From CAZPCZ01 sp964585225 (lineage in GTDB: Bacteria; Patescibacteriota; Patescibacteriia; JACPHY01), in contig CAZPCZ010000001.1 in assembly GCA_964585225.1 (NCBI GenBank), forward strand, positions 7,940 to 71,939: a DNA stretch of 64,000 nt, in the 5' to 3' direction. The notes under the pieces were generated by a model. The model saw only the letters and a program-made list of their open reading frames with translations, was not told the origin of the DNA and did no database searches. The position numbers were made by a program, and so were the translations under genes. Below are positions 1 to 7,536 of the stretch, piece after piece (positions within the stretch are counted from its first letter, which is position 1; each line of letters starts with the position of its first letter).

Positions 1-476
1 CCTCGGCCGGTGTGTCGCTGCCCGCGGAGCACCTCCATCGCCGCACGCTTCCCGATGCGGAGCGCAGCGACGAGGATGAAGACGAGCACCGCATCGATGA
101 GCAGGACGCCGCGCGGAAACCCAACGAACGAATCCAGCCGGAGAAAATAGAGCGCAAACGCGAGTGCGAGCGAAGCGGCGATGACCGCGTTGAGGATGTT
201 CGCGAGATCGCGAAGCGACACGAACCTCCAGCTCATCGCATAGCCCCCGAAAAGCGCGAGTGCGCCGAGCTGTGCGAAGAGGAAGAGCGGGAGCGCGGGG
301 AGCACGAGCCGGGCGTACGGCGGTTCCGGCATGAAGTCGAACCGGATGAGGAACGCTGCGGCGAGCGCAACAGTCACGATCCACGCGTCCACGAGGAGAA
401 AGAAGACGATGCGTTTCCCGCGCGTCGGTTGGAGCATGCGGCGGATGAACCGGATTGCGGGGAGCGTCGTGATCAT
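1..476 (-). CDS. FlaA1/CapD-type membrane nucleotide-sugar dehydratase, N-terminal part (cut by window start)
   Basis: Only the first ~158 residues are in the window. They contain four predicted membrane helices with the features typical of the FlaA1/CapD/WbpM family: a loop reading LFGGYAMSWRF followed by SLRD, then a last helix starting PRGVLLID and ending LRIGKR. Known members are inner-membrane UDP-GlcNAc 4,6-dehydratases with a cytoplasmic Rossmann domain, which here would lie beyond position 1. The ATG at 476 overlaps the TGA of the WecA-like gene by 4 bases (ATGA), so translation is probably coupled. The family call is firm; the substrate is unknown. Confidence 0.8.
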   Translation of the reverse strand, partial: MITTLPAIRFIRRMLQPTRGKRIVFFLLVDAWIVTVALAAAFLIRFDFMPEPPYARLVLPALPLFLFAQLGALALFGGYAMSWRFVSLRDLANILNAVIAASLALAFALYFLRLDSFVGFPRGVLLIDAVLVFILVAALRIGKRAAMEVLRGQRHTGR

Positions 477-1501
477 GCGGGTGGTCGTGCGGGGCGGAAC
501 TGATACCAGGCCCAGATCGCAACGGCGAGGAGGATCGCCGTGACCGTCGTTGGGATGAGGAGGTTCGGGCGCTGGAGGCCGATGAACGCGAGGACGACGA
601 GAGCGACATCGAGCGCGAGCACGCCGAGCACCACGGTGGAATGCCGATGACCGGCTTGGACCGCGCGCTGGTACGAGAACATCCGGTGCGCTTCATACCA
701 CCGCTCACCGCGGATCGCCCGGCGGATCGTCGTGAATCCTGCATCAACGATGACCACTGCGAAGATGGTGATCCACGTGAGCGCAGGGACCGCTCGGAGC
801 TGCTCGGAAGCGACCGCGAGCACCGCGAAGGAGAACCCGAGGAGCACGCTCCCGACATCCCCCATGAAGATCTTTGCAGGGTGCCAGTTCCACACGAGGA
901 ATCCGAGTGCTGCAGCGGCGAGGGTCCCGTAGGCCGCCGCGATCGCCGGCGCGCCGACGAGGAACGAGAGGAGCGCAAGGACGCTTCCCGCGAGCACTGC
1001 CTGCGCACCGATCAGCCCGTCAATCCCATCCATGAAATTGTACAGATTACTGAAGGCGACCGTGCACAGGACGGCGAGGAGCGCGCCCCACACGCCGAGC
1101 GACACCACCGTCATCCCAACGAAGATCGTGTCCGGACCTCTGATCCACCAGATCGCCCACACGGCGGCGATGACGTACGCGATGAGACGGACGCGCGCCG
1201 GGAGCTGTCGCCGATCATCCATCCATCCGACGACGGCGACGAGCGCCCCACCGCCGACGAGCGCCATGGCAATGGACGCCGGGAGCGCCCCCGTAACCCC
1301 AAGAATCGCGAACACGCCGAGTGCGACGACCGCCAATCCAATCCCTCCGCTCGACGGTGTCGGCACCGCATGCGAGCTTCGCGCGTTCGGCATCGCGAGC
1401 CACTGCCGCGCAACCGCATGCCGGTAGACCATCCCGGTCAGGATCGCGGATGCCGCGGCGACCGCAAGAAAGGAAAGGGTGAGCTGGAAACCGAGACCCA
1501 T
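473..1501 (-). CDS. WecA/WbpL-like undecaprenyl-phosphate GlcNAc-1-phosphate transferase
   Basis: A 342-residue polytopic membrane protein of the MraY/WecA family, which moves a HexNAc-1-phosphate from UDP-sugar to undecaprenyl phosphate and so starts glycan assembly. Visible family motifs are PNARSSHAVPTPSSGG near residue 38, WMDDRRQLP near 92, the Asp motif NFMDGIDGL near 155, FMGDVGSVLLGF near 212 and the His-rich loop QAGHRHST near 282. About ten helices and the length fit WbpL/WecA. It is followed with a 4-base overlap by the FlaA1-like gene, a pairing common in O-antigen and capsule loci. The acceptor lipid and the exact sugar are inferred. Confidence 0.88.
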   Translation of the reverse strand: MGLGFQLTLSFLAVAAASAILTGMVYRHAVARQWLAMPNARSSHAVPTPSSGGIGLAVVALGVFAILGVTGALPASIAMALVGGGALVAVVGWMDDRRQLPARVRLIAYVIAAVWAIWWIRGPDTIFVGMTVVSLGVWGALLAVLCTVAFSNLYNFMDGIDGLIGAQAVLAGSVLALLSFLVGAPAIAAAYGTLAAAALGFLVWNWHPAKIFMGDVGSVLLGFSFAVLAVASEQLRAVPALTWITIFAVVIVDAGFTTIRRAIRGERWYEAHRMFSYQRAVQAGHRHSTVVLGVLALDVALVVLAFIGLQRPNLLIPTTVTAILLAVAIWAWYQFRPARPPA

Positions 1502-1512
1502 ACGGGCTTACG

Positions 1513-1626
1513 CCATCACGGATTCGCAGATTCTTCGCGGATATGCTGATATGCGGATGGCACTGATGCGGGTCGGCGATTCGATCCGCGTATCCGTAAT
1601 CCGCGACCTCATCCGCGAATCCGTGA
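1513..1626. repeat. Imperfect inverted-repeat element with repeated GCGGAT words
   Basis: The 132-bp gap between the WecA-like gene and the cupin gene holds a structure whose ends are inverted copies: ATCACGGATTCGC at 1513-1525 and GCGAATCCGTGAT at 1614-1626. Between them are several degenerate GCGGAT / ATCCGC words, so the transcript could fold into a long hairpin. It sits inside the probable 3188-to-1 transcript. No coding potential or promoter is obvious. Confidence 0.6.
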
Positions 1627-1633
1627 TTGCGCG

Positions 1634-2161
1634 TCAGCGCTCCTCCACGCTCCACGCGTCCCAATACCGCGCGTCGTAGCGAACGTCATCGTCCTTCGTC
1701 TCCTCCATCGTCGCCGTGGAGAAGTACATGACCGTCGCGTCGGTACTCAGTGACATCGCACCGTTCGCATAGCCGGGAGGAATGTAGAGCACGGCGGGTT
1801 TCTTCGCGGACATCGTGTACCGATACACCTTCGCGTTGCGGTCCGGCTTCACCCAGTCGCCAACGATGGGCACCGCACCGACGAGTGCCACACCCGCGAC
1901 GACGAGGACATATTTCGCCTCACGCCGGTGCGCGTGCCACGCGCGAATGAACCCCTGCCGATGGTTCTGCAAAAAGTAAAACCGTTTCACGCCCTGAAAC
2001 GTGAACCCGTTCACGTACCCCACCTCTCCCCGATCATCGACCCCAAGGCCACCGCCCTCGAGGAATGTCGGCTCGGTGTAGGGGGGAAGCTGGTCGCGTG
2101 TCGCGGTCAATCCGAGGTTCGCGGACGCGGGGAGTGTACGCATAGCATCATTGGTGTCCAT
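1634..2161 (-). CDS. dTDP-4-dehydrorhamnose 3,5-epimerase-like cupin (sugar isomerase/epimerase)
   Basis: A ~175-residue single-domain cupin. It contains the RmlC-like run RAWHAHRREAKYVLVVAG (His residues that would act as base or ligand) and a closing strand region IPPGYANGAM followed by ATVMYFST. Such proteins epimerise or isomerise dTDP/UDP-4-keto sugars. The start is uncertain: ATG at 2161 is used here, GTG at 2173 and ATG at 2143 are also in frame, and none has a clear ribosome site. It overlaps the 3' end of the preceding SDR, whose tail was lengthened by a repeat. Substrate unknown. Confidence 0.7.
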   Translation of the reverse strand: MDTNDAMRTLPASANLGLTATRDQLPPYTEPTFLEGGGLGVDDRGEVGYVNGFTFQGVKRFYFLQNHRQGFIRAWHAHRREAKYVLVVAGVALVGAVPIVGDWVKPDRNAKVYRYTMSAKKPAVLYIPPGYANGAMSLSTDATVMYFSTATMEETKDDDVRYDARYWDAWSVEER

Positions 2162-3188
2162 CGGCAAACCCACGAGATTTGCTCCCCACCCCCACGTTCT
2201 CCCCCTCCCCTCTCAGATGGGAGGGGGAGTGAGAGGGGGAGAGGAACGCCTGTGATAATGGGTGTACCTTCAGGAAGGCCTCATTACTGTACCGCGGGCT
2301 CCGGGCATCCTTCAAACGCCCACTCGCGACGAGATCGCGGATCTGCTGGATGCCGTCGTCGAGCGTGTAGCGGGGCTGGAATCCGAGCTCGCGGCGCGCG
2401 CGGGTGCTGTCGAGCCGGACATCTCCGGTTGCCGATCGGTCCGCGGGCCGGACGTCCACGCGTGTTGACGGAATATGTCGCTGGACGCGTGCGGCGAGGT
2501 CAATAATCCGCTCATTTTCGGTGCAGAGGTTGAATGGACCCGTCACCGACGTCGCGACGTGATCGGCCATCACCTTCGCAACATCGCGAACGTAACAGAA
2601 TCCACGGAACTGTTGCCCACCGTGAACGGTGAGGACGCCATCCGTGCACGCGTGCATGGCGAAAAGATTTGGGACAAGATCGAATCGCGGACGACTCATG
2701 GAGTCCGCAAGGCCGAAGAGTGTCGCGAGACGCACGACGAGCGCGCGCCCAGCGAGATGGCGCTCGGCCGCCACTTTCGTTTCCTGATACAACGTCTGCG
2801 GATGGAGCGGCGCATCTTCCGTGAGCACGCCGTCGCTCACGCCGTACGCGAGTGATGTGGACGGGAAGATGATGCGACCGTCGTACGAACGCGCGAGCCA
2901 TGCGAGCGATTGCGCATTGAGCGCCACCGCGAGCTCCGGATACAACGCACACGCACCATCTGCGACGAGCGCCGCGAGCCAGATGACCGCGTCCGCCCAT
3001 GCGAGATGTGCACGGAGCCGGTCGCGGTCTCGGATGTCACCACGCACAAACGCATGCGGCTTCCGATACTCCTCCTCCCAGAGGAGACAGTCGTAGACAC
3101 GAACCTCATGACCAGCCTCCGCGAGGAGGTCGGTCACCGCGCTCCCAACGTATCCCGCACCACCGACGACGAGGACGCGTTGAATCAT
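2148..3188 (-). CDS. NAD-dependent nucleotide-sugar epimerase/dehydratase (extended SDR)
   Basis: A 346-residue extended SDR. The cofactor motif GGAGYVG lies at residues 9-15; the active-site Ser region is FPSTSLAYG and the Tyr/Lys motif is YQETK. It is a clear paralogue of the SDR at 28549-29538 (shared VRVYD, WADAV, GGQQFR, LGFxPxxxxDDGI-type blocks), but that homology stops near YSNEAFLK. The last ~30 residues are encoded by a GC-rich palindromic repeat (2185-2251). First gene of the 3188-to-1 unit, with a candidate promoter at 3296-3324. Substrate unknown. Confidence 0.85.
   Translation of the reverse strand: MIQRVLVVGGAGYVGSAVTDLLAEAGHEVRVYDCLLWEEEYRKPHAFVRGDIRDRDRLRAHLAWADAVIWLAALVADGACALYPELAVALNAQSLAWLARSYDGRIIFPSTSLAYGVSDGVLTEDAPLHPQTLYQETKVAAERHLAGRALVVRLATLFGLADSMSRPRFDLVPNLFAMHACTDGVLTVHGGQQFRGFCYVRDVAKVMADHVATSVTGPFNLCTENERIIDLAARVQRHIPSTRVDVRPADRSATGDVRLDSTRARRELGFQPRYTLDDGIQQIRDLVASGRLKDARSPRYSNEAFLKVHPLSQAFLSPSHSPSHLRGEGENVGVGSKSRGFADGHQ
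2185..2251. repeat. GC-rich palindromic repeat, copy 1 (inside the 3' end of the SDR gene)
   Basis: A purine/pyrimidine-skewed palindrome: CCCCCTCCCCTC facing GAGGGGGAGTGAG. It belongs to the same family as 3198-3252, 6948-7001 and 18853-18897. Here it is translated as the C-terminal tail of the epimerase (HSPSHLRGEGENVGVG) and may have displaced the original stop codon. Confidence 0.75.
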
Positions 3189-3197
3189 GTACGTGCC

Positions 3198-3252
3198 TCA
3201 CTCCCACCTTTTCTCCCCTCCCTCGGGGAGGGGGAGCGAGAGAGGGTGGGCG
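3198..3252. repeat. GC-rich palindromic repeat, copy 2 (5' leader of the SDR gene)
   Basis: Palindrome centred on CCCTCGGGGAGGG. Its reverse complement matches the copy at 18853-18897 closely (CCCACC, CTCTCGCTCCCCCTCC, then GAGGGGAG), so the two copies lie in opposite orientations. It would lie in the 5' untranslated leader if the promoter at 3296-3324 is used. Confidence 0.75.
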
Positions 3253-3295
3253 CAATGAGTTCACCGAAACGATTATGAGTGGCTTGATCGCACCC

Positions 3296-3324
3296 AGCGT
3301 ACCGCACCCCCACACCGCGGGCAA
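3296..3324 (-). promoter_or_regulatory. Candidate sigma-70-type promoter for the SDR-cupin-WecA unit
   Basis: On the minus strand TTGCCC, a 17-bp spacer starting GCGGTGTGGG, then TACGCT. The spacer is nearly the same as that of the candidate promoter at 6904-6932. It lies between a terminator-like hairpin (3332-3378) and the first gene of the unit. Confidence 0.45.
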
Positions 3325-3331
3325 TGCAAAG

Positions 3332-3378
3332 CCCCACTCCGATGCTTGTCCGCCTTGGGCGGGGACATCGGAGCGGGG
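3332..3378 (-). terminator. Candidate terminator hairpin after the MFS gene
   Basis: A long two-part stem: CTCCGATG pairs with CATCGGAG, enclosing GTCCGCC/GGCGGGGAC. On the minus strand it lies just past the MFS stop codon and ends in GGGGC followed by TTTGC. The U-run is short, so intrinsic termination is likely but not certain. Confidence 0.55.
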
Positions 3379-3389
3379 CGTGAGCAGCT

Positions 3390-4550
3390 CTACGCGATCT
3401 CGCTACCGATGCGCTGGCGCACGACCGCGTACGGGACACGACGGATCGGATGGTAGAGCAGGTACAGTACCCCGATGATCGCCACGGCAACAACGTACAG
3501 CGCACTGCCACGCACGAAGAGCGGGAGAACGAATGCGGTCGTGAACGCGATCGACTGCACGAACCACGTGAGCGCGGAGAACGCGTCGAGCGTCGCTCCG
3601 TCCGAAACGTCCCCGACGAGTGCGAACGTGGTCGTCCGCCCGAGCCCGAAGTTCACCGCGAGGAACGCAATGGCAACGATGAGGAGCGCTGGGCTGCCCG
3701 CGACCGCGAGGAGGACGAGTCCAGCGATGCTCGACCCGAATGTTGCGGTGACCATCCCATTGCGTCCGGTACGGTCCGAGAGCGCGCCGAACGCGTACGC
3801 GGTGAGCACCGGCGCGAGGTAGAACAGTGCGATGAGCACCCCGATGGCGGGAGTGGCCCCAAATACCTCCCCGATCTTCAGGGGGACAATACCGAGGATG
3901 AACCCCTGGATGAAGTTGAACGGGAACCAGACGATCACGATGCGACGCGCCGTTGCGCTCCGGAGCATTCGGAATGCCGCGCTCCACTCGCGACGCTTGA
4001 CGTCGCCGTGGAGATCATCGAGGCGAGTGAGGACAGCGAGCGCGAGGAGTGGAATGGTTGCGAAGGCGGCGAGGCCAGCGCGGAATCCGATCGTGGGAAG
4101 GAGGATGCCGAGGAGGAGCACGCCGCTCGCTGCGCCCACGGCGAACATGGTCGCGAATCGGCCCGCGTCTGCGCCGTATGTGGCAGGATCGCTCGCGCGG
4201 ATAAGGTACGCACTCTGTGCGGTCCAGAGTACCGATCCCGCGACGCCGAGCACCATCGACGCGGCAAGAATCGCTGGTGGCGACGCAGTGAGGAGCGAGA
4301 AACCGTAGAGCGCGTACGCTGTCACCGCGACGACCATGCTCCGCTTCGCGCCGAGACGCGTGACGACGCTCGCCGCAGGCAAGCTCCCGACCATGAACGC
4401 GAGGTACACGAGGACGAGCGAGAGGAACCCGATGCGCGGGATGCCGAGGTGTTGGAAGTACGTCGTCACGTACTGCTGGAACCCATCGAATCCGAAAAAG
4501 ATGAGCAGGAAGCTCACCCCGAGGAACTGTACGTTTCGCGATCTGCGCAT
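3390..4550 (-). CDS. Major facilitator superfamily transporter
   Basis: A ~386-residue membrane protein with about 12 helices. It opens with QFLGVSFLLIFFGFDGFQQYVTTYF and has a basic loop after helix 2 (RLGAKRSM), typical of MFS carriers. The ATG at 4550 is chosen over a longer frame because AAGGAG precedes it at the right distance and the upstream extension runs through a terminator hairpin. The gene looks monocistronic, with a candidate promoter at 4582-4610 and a hairpin after the stop. Substrate not predictable. It is not an obvious polysaccharide flippase, although UNC-93-like proteins share this opening. Confidence 0.8.
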   Translation of the reverse strand: MRRSRNVQFLGVSFLLIFFGFDGFQQYVTTYFQHLGIPRIGFLSLVLVYLAFMVGSLPAASVVTRLGAKRSMVVAVTAYALYGFSLLTASPPAILAASMVLGVAGSVLWTAQSAYLIRASDPATYGADAGRFATMFAVGAASGVLLLGILLPTIGFRAGLAAFATIPLLALAVLTRLDDLHGDVKRREWSAAFRMLRSATARRIVIVWFPFNFIQGFILGIVPLKIGEVFGATPAIGVLIALFYLAPVLTAYAFGALSDRTGRNGMVTATFGSSIAGLVLLAVAGSPALLIVAIAFLAVNFGLGRTTTFALVGDVSDGATLDAFSALTWFVQSIAFTTAFVLPLFVRGSALYVVAVAIIGVLYLLYHPIRRVPYAVVRQRIGSEIA

Positions 4551-4581
4551 AGCGACTCCTTCTGTTATGCTGGATACCTCA

Positions 4582-4610
4582 ACGGTACGGGACACCGCAC
4601 GCGTTGTCGA
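4582..4610 (-). promoter_or_regulatory. Candidate promoter for the MFS gene
   Basis: On the minus strand TCGACA, 17 bp, TACCGT; the spacer again contains GCGGTGT. It lies 32 bp upstream of the MFS start codon and downstream of the terminator at 4624-4650. Confidence 0.4.
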
Positions 4611-4623
4611 TCCGAAATGGAAA

Positions 4624-4650
4624 GCGCCCCGCAGCGATACTGCGGGGCGC
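4624..4650 (-). terminator. Strong terminator hairpin ending the HAD operon
   Basis: A perfect 11-bp stem, GCGCCCCGCAG with CTGCGGGGCGC, and a 5-base loop. On the minus strand it is followed by TTTCCATTT. It lies 50 bp past the stop of the last gene of the 6850-to-4700 operon. Confidence 0.75.
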
Positions 4651-4699
4651 GATGTTGCCTCGGTGACGCATGATTCCCTCCTGTCGATGCCGTCTCTAC

Positions 4700-5257
4700 C
4701 TATCGCCGGTCCTTCGCTGCCCGCCGCTTGAGCAGCTCCAGTTCCACCTGAGACGTGCCACACTCGGCAGGCAAGATCGGCGTTTCAAACATGCGCTGAT
4801 CTGCCGATCCTTCCAGGAACATGACGAGCTCGGTAATCTTGTCGCACTCGCCACGTCGGCATGCTTCCAGGAGCGTACGTATGTGCTGAACCACGTACTC
4901 CCGGTGCCAACGCATGACCTCGTCCCTCGTGCATCCAAGCCGCGAGACAGGTACGAACTTGCGGCAATCGAATGCGGCGCGGAGGAATGACACGCGCTCC
5001 ACGGCGCCACCTCGACACTCGTCTACAATCGTTCGAAGTGCGCGCACGAGCTCATCGGCGTGGGCGTACTTCTGTAGTGCCCGATCCATCGCACGCACCT
5101 TCCGAACACTCACCCCCACACCAGCAGGTACGGGAGCCTGGATGAGTGGCAAACCAAGATGCTGCAGCAGCGCCAAGAATCGGAGCTGGAGCACTATTGC
5201 CTCCCGAGTCATGGCGTCGAGTCCGCTGATCATCGTATAGAATCGATCAACGCCCAT
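4700..5257 (-). CDS. Uncharacterised protein, last gene of the HAD operon
   Basis: A ~185-residue soluble, mostly helical protein that I do not recognise. Visible features are a Leu-rich helix (IVLQLRFLALLQHLGLPL near residue 20), scattered Cys residues (DECRGG, FDCRKF, LGCTRDE, ACRRGECDK) and a charged C-terminus ELLKRRAAKDRR. No signal peptide or membrane segment is seen. The ATG at 5257 is chosen because GAGGA lies six bases upstream; it overlaps the HAD gene by 11 bases, so the two are translationally coupled. The overlap suggests a role linked to the HAD enzyme, but no function can be assigned. Confidence 0.7.
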   Translation of the reverse strand: MGVDRFYTMISGLDAMTREAIVLQLRFLALLQHLGLPLIQAPVPAGVGVSVRKVRAMDRALQKYAHADELVRALRTIVDECRGGAVERVSFLRAAFDCRKFVPVSRLGCTRDEVMRWHREYVVQHIRTLLEACRRGECDKITELVMFLEGSADQRMFETPILPAECGTSQVELELLKRRAAKDRR

Positions 5258-5912
5258 GTGTTTCCTCATTGGTGAGCACTCTGTGGTGTTCGCGCAAAAC
5301 GATTCGCAGCTCCTCAACGCCGACGACCGGAGTTGGATTGTACTGGTGCACTCGGAGTCCCGCTCCACGGGCCGATGCGCAGTTCGCAACGGCGTCATCC
5401 ACGAGGAGAATCGTGGCCGGATCGCGGTCCTGCCAGCCGAGACCTGCGAGGATCGTGGACCATACACCGGGGTCGGTCTTCGTCATACGGATCTCGTGCG
5501 AGCGCACCACCGGACCATACCGTCCCGCGAGGTCGATGAGCTCGCGCTCGCGTGCAGTCTGCCATGCGTTCGCTGTCGTGACGAAGGCGAGCGGAACGCC
5601 TTGTCCCTTCAACGACTCGAGCACAGCGAGCACCTCCGCATCGACCGCATAGATGTGCGCGTCGTGTGCTGCACGGACGAGCGCATCGGTGAGGTACGGT
5701 GCCTCTACCGCCTCGCGCACCGACGTTGCGAACTGCTCGCCCGTAATCCTCCCACGGGCGAATTGTCCGTACGCGCTCTGGTGGAAGAACAGCGCCCACT
5801 TGTCCGGACGCACGCCGAGCTCTGCGAGAATCGCGTACGTCACCACGTGCGTCGCGCGGACGATGACGTTCCCGACGTCGAAGAGAGTCACCTTGATCTG
5901 TTGCTCGCTCAT
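5247..5912 (-). CDS. HAD-superfamily hydrolase
   Basis: A ~221-residue haloacid-dehalogenase-like protein. All four HAD motifs are visible: nucleophile motif LFDVGNVIV near residue 10 (the second Asp of DxD is Asn, as in many HAD-like enzymes), Thr motif FVTTANAW, Lys in RMTKTDPGVW and the acidic motif LLVDDAV. Helical cap between motifs I and II. The ATG at 5912 is certain: AGGAGGT precedes it, and it overlaps the stop of the upstream gene as ATGA. Probably a phosphatase of a small phosphorylated metabolite. Middle gene of a three-gene operon whose two partners are unknown. Confidence 0.85.
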   Translation of the reverse strand: MSEQQIKVTLFDVGNVIVRATHVVTYAILAELGVRPDKWALFFHQSAYGQFARGRITGEQFATSVREAVEAPYLTDALVRAAHDAHIYAVDAEVLAVLESLKGQGVPLAFVTTANAWQTARERELIDLAGRYGPVVRSHEIRMTKTDPGVWSTILAGLGWQDRDPATILLVDDAVANCASARGAGLRVHQYNPTPVVGVEELRIVLREHHRVLTNEETHGR

Positions 5913-6850
5913 TCGATACCTCCTTTCGGGGTCCAGTTGAGTGCCTCGATCGCCGCGCGGCCGAGGTGGGTGAGGTTGTACTCCCACGCCTCGCCAGACA
6001 GTGCGAGGTGGATGCCGCAGGGGTGGAGCCCGCCGTCGTCACCGAAGTGGAACAGGATCGGACTCTTTCCCGCACGCGGCACGACGACCGCGACGGTCCG
6101 TCGGAGTGCGACCCACTCCGGCTCACCGCGCTCGCGATTGCCCGGACGACACTCCGTATCGAACAGCCGCCAGCCGTCCCCATTGAGGTGGAGCCGCGCG
6201 AGGTGGAGGAACGAGAAATCGCCGACCGGACCGACCGTGACGACGCCGCGGCGGCCTTCGAGCACATCCCTCCCGATCGGGAGGATGTCGATGGCCGCCT
6301 CGTACCGAGACGGAAACTCCGGACGAACGAACCCCCAGACACTCCGTTGCTCCAGGTCGAAATGTTCCTGGTGCACACCGAGCTCCGGAGGGAGCAGGAA
6401 TCGCGCCCAGCCGTCCTCGCGGCACACGCCGACCTCGACGATCTCCTCGAGCTGCTCGGCGAGGAGCTGCGCGTCTTCCGCCATGCCACCGGCGGGCTCC
6501 GCCGAGTTCTGGATCACCGGCGCCGCAGTGTTCCGCACGAGCATGACGAGCGCCTCGTTCGGCCACCGATCGAGCCCGTACTTCACGAGCAATCGCTCCA
6601 TGAGCGACTCCGGGAGCCACGTGAGCGAGCGGAACGGGACGAGAATCGCCGTCGCGCCGCCAAGGAACCCGAGCGTCTGGAATTCACCCGACACACGCCG
6701 TCGAATGCGATCGAACACCTCGGGATCCGCACCCGCCTCGCTGATGTGCGTCGGCCGCGGACCTTCGACCGTTCGAAGGTCGCCGATCTTCGCAATGATG
6801 TCGCCATTCGACGCGATCGTGCCGGTTATCAGTCCTTGCATCCACGCCAT
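5909..6850 (-). CDS. Uncharacterised protein, first gene of the HAD operon
   Basis: A 313-residue soluble protein that I do not recognise. Features: an N-terminal GDIIAKIGDLRTVEG, a central acidic stretch (AEDAQLLAEQLEEIVEVG), and a C-terminal region rich in Trp, His and Gly with FHFGDDGGLHPCGIHLAL. No membrane segment or signal peptide. GGGAGGAG precedes the ATG. A well-formed promoter (TTGACT, 17 bp, TACGGT) lies at 6904-6932. It starts a compact operon with the HAD gene (ATGA overlap) and the unknown gene at 4700, closed by a strong terminator. Confidence 0.72.
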   Translation of the reverse strand: MAWMQGLITGTIASNGDIIAKIGDLRTVEGPRPTHISEAGADPEVFDRIRRRVSGEFQTLGFLGGATAILVPFRSLTWLPESLMERLLVKYGLDRWPNEALVMLVRNTAAPVIQNSAEPAGGMAEDAQLLAEQLEEIVEVGVCREDGWARFLLPPELGVHQEHFDLEQRSVWGFVRPEFPSRYEAAIDILPIGRDVLEGRRGVVTVGPVGDFSFLHLARLHLNGDGWRLFDTECRPGNRERGEPEWVALRRTVAVVVPRAGKSPILFHFGDDGGLHPCGIHLALSGEAWEYNLTHLGRAAIEALNWTPKGGIE

Positions 6851-6903
6851 CGGAATGCTCCTCCCTACGGTTGCTGTTCAGTTGTGAAACAACGATCGGT
6901 GCG

Positions 6904-6932
6904 ACCGTACCACGCTCCCACACCGCAGTCAA
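6904..6932 (-). promoter_or_regulatory. Candidate promoter for the HAD operon
   Basis: On the minus strand TTGACT, 17 bp (GCGGTGTGGGAGCGTGG), TACGGT, about 54 bp upstream of the start codon at 6850. It is the best-formed of a set of similar sites in the window. Confidence 0.55.
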
Positions 6933-6947
6933 CATCAGCACACTAAA

Positions 6948-7001
6948 CCCCGCACGTGACACTCCCCCTCGTTCTGAGGGGGAGCAGGAGGGGGTGCGGG
7001 G
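6948..7001. repeat. GC-rich palindromic repeat, copy 3 (between the HIT gene and the HAD operon)
   Basis: Outer arms CCCCGCAC (6948) and GTGCGGGG (7001 end); inner arms CTCCCCCTC and GAGGGGGAG. Same family as the other CCCCCTCC palindromes. It lies just downstream of the HIT gene on the minus strand and could also act as its transcription terminator. Confidence 0.65.
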
Positions 7002-7020
7002 TCTGTGCCGAAACCGGAGA

Positions 7021-7425
7021 TCACTTGCTGCGGAATTCGCGGTGATGTTTCAAAGTTTTCACGATCTGTGTGCGGAGCTTCGACGCGAACGGAAACGTGC
7101 GTGCGCGCTTTGGCGCGTGGTGGAACACGTCGAACCCCTGCTCGTTGTGCCGCGGGACGAGGTGCCAGTGGACGTGCTTCGCTTCGTCCATGTAGATGAG
7201 GTACACCTTCTCAATGCCGAGGGTTTTCAAAAGCGCATCGCGGACGAGATCCACGACGTCCATGAGGTATTCGACCTGCGCACACGAGAGGAGATGGAGG
7301 TCGCGCACCGGCCGCTTCCACACGACGACCGTGTGTCCCTTCGTGATCGGCCGCATCGCGAGGCACGCATACACACGCGCGTCTTCGTAGACGATGGAAG
7401 GTTTTGGGGGGTTGGGGAGCGACAT
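7021..7425 (-). CDS. HIT-family nucleotide hydrolase/transferase
   Basis: A 134-residue protein with the complete histidine-triad motif KHVHWHLVPRH near residue 83 and the usual upstream strand YEDARVYACLAMRPITKGHTVVV. Length and fold fit HIT proteins that hydrolyse AMP- or GMP-linked substrates or dinucleoside polyphosphates. It is divergent from the plus-strand oxidoreductase gene. No clear ribosome site: the sequence before ATG is TATACGCGTGGT, which could be a -10 box giving a leaderless mRNA. Compare the degenerate HIT protein at 57310. Confidence 0.85.
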   Translation of the reverse strand: MSLPNPPKPSIVYEDARVYACLAMRPITKGHTVVVWKRPVRDLHLLSCAQVEYLMDVVDLVRDALLKTLGIEKVYLIYMDEAKHVHWHLVPRHNEQGFDVFHHAPKRARTFPFASKLRTQIVKTLKHHREFRSK

Positions 7426-7449
7426 ACCACGCGTATAGCATCATCTCTT

Positions 7450-7479
7450 GCGCGGCGCACGTACTCCCTTCTATGATGA
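7450..7479 (+). promoter_or_regulatory. Candidate promoter for the plus-strand FAD oxidoreductase
   Basis: TTGCGC, 18 bp, TATGAT in the 111-bp divergent region between the HIT and oxidoreductase genes; the -10 box ends 57 bp upstream of the TTG start. Confidence 0.45.
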
Positions 7480-7536
7480 GGGGCGTCGAAGCCGCGCGCA
7501 ATCCCGCGCACGGCAACGCTCGACACGAGGTGCCCT

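Noticed and set aside
3450..4673. Plus-strand open frame of 407 codons opposite the MFS gene
   Set aside because: Composition (runs of E, R and D) is that of an antisense shadow; it runs through the terminator hairpin and the MFS promoter.
4551..4763. N-terminal extension of the MFS transporter (71 residues)
   Set aside because: It would translate through the terminator hairpin and promoter; AAGGAG before the ATG at 4550 decides the start.
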